DNA of 32,773 nucleotides from JAPWJZ01 sp038247245 (lineage in GTDB: Bacteria > Pseudomonadota > Alphaproteobacteria > Micavibrionales > UBA2020): the NCBI GenBank assembly GCA_038247245.1, contig JBBRVE010000025.1, positions 1 through 32,773 of the forward strand, in the 5' to 3' direction. A program made the translations under genes and the position numbers. Positions 32,660-32,773 of this stretch are shown piece by piece (the first letter of the stretch is position 1; each line of letters starts with the position of its first letter). The notes beneath the pieces were generated by a model. It was not told where the DNA came from. It ran no database searches and saw nothing but the letters and a program-made list of their open reading frames with translations.

Positions 32660-32773
32660 GAGATATGAATCGGATAATGATTCTCTGTATTGGGGAGTAC
32701 AGATGACATGAGAAAAAACCAGTTTTGGCTGAATGACGCGCAATGGGAAAAGATCGAGCCGTTTCTGCCGGAC
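32660..32773 (+). mobile_element. Left end of an IS5-family element
   Basis: Only the start of the element is in the window. The transposase ORF begins at 32708, and the preceding 40-50 bases are likely terminal inverted repeat and leader. The outer edge is not fixed; 32660 is a guess. The opposite end lies beyond the window. Confidence 0.45.
32708..32773 (+). CDS. IS5-family transposase, N-terminal fragment
   Basis: The first 22 codons start with MRKNQFWLNDAQWEKIEPFL, which is the characteristic N-terminus of IS5-family (IS427/IS1031-like) DDE transposases. GGGGAG lies ten bases before the ATG. The frame runs off the window end, so completeness and the DDE residues cannot be judged. Confidence 0.85.
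   Translation, partial: MRKNQFWLNDAQWEKIEPFLPD

Overview
The window reads as ordinary chromosome of a moderately GC-rich Gram-negative bacterium, most likely an alphaproteobacterium. The signs are the dnaX and ybaB/ebfC pair, a PuuA/PuuB putrescine pair, XerC, a class A penicillin-binding protein, many periplasmic signal peptides and a CCA-encoding tRNA-Thr. The lineage cannot be fixed from sequence alone; a Micavibrio-like or Rhodospirillales-like relative is only a guess. Several ankyrin-repeat proteins, a Sel1-type protein and AT-rich orphan genes lie between the housekeeping genes.

Layout: 2-1570 holds the 3' part of typA and a small membrane ORF that continues in frame past a TAG. 1581-4405 is a minus-strand group: a MESH1-type alarmone hydrolase, a CPA2-type cation/proton antiporter, a rhodanese and a small protein with four GSC motifs; the last two each have a strong hairpin terminator. 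4678-6255 is plus strand: a His-rich exported protein and an ankyrin protein. 6259-12771 is minus strand: a small acidic protein, a compact operon (class A PBP, an uncharacterised gene cut by an in-frame TGA, a GNAT acetyltransferase), an MFS exporter and tRNA-Thr(CGT).

12942-15599 is a puuA-puuB pair for gamma-glutamylation and oxidation of putrescine. 15694-20409 is one 1571-residue RTX-type calcium-binding protein built of sixteen modules, with a C-terminal type I secretion domain but no transporter genes nearby. 20933-25871 carries dnaX and ybaB, separated by two minus-strand genes (Sel1/membrane protein, ankyrin protein); a helical protein that may be a degenerate HD-fold relative follows ybaB in place of recR.

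25960-27056 holds small minus-strand orphans. 27239-30406 is nuclease-rich: xthA translationally coupled to an ankyrin gene, then two SNase-family proteins facing them. 30502-32252 is a xerC-YcxB-like operon. The right edge is an IS5-type transposase start next to a small helical gene that seems to have lost its 5' end. No intergenic stretch exceeds 300 bases; the longest are 4406-4677 and 24649-24890. No CRISPR array, rRNA, prophage or clear defence system was seen.
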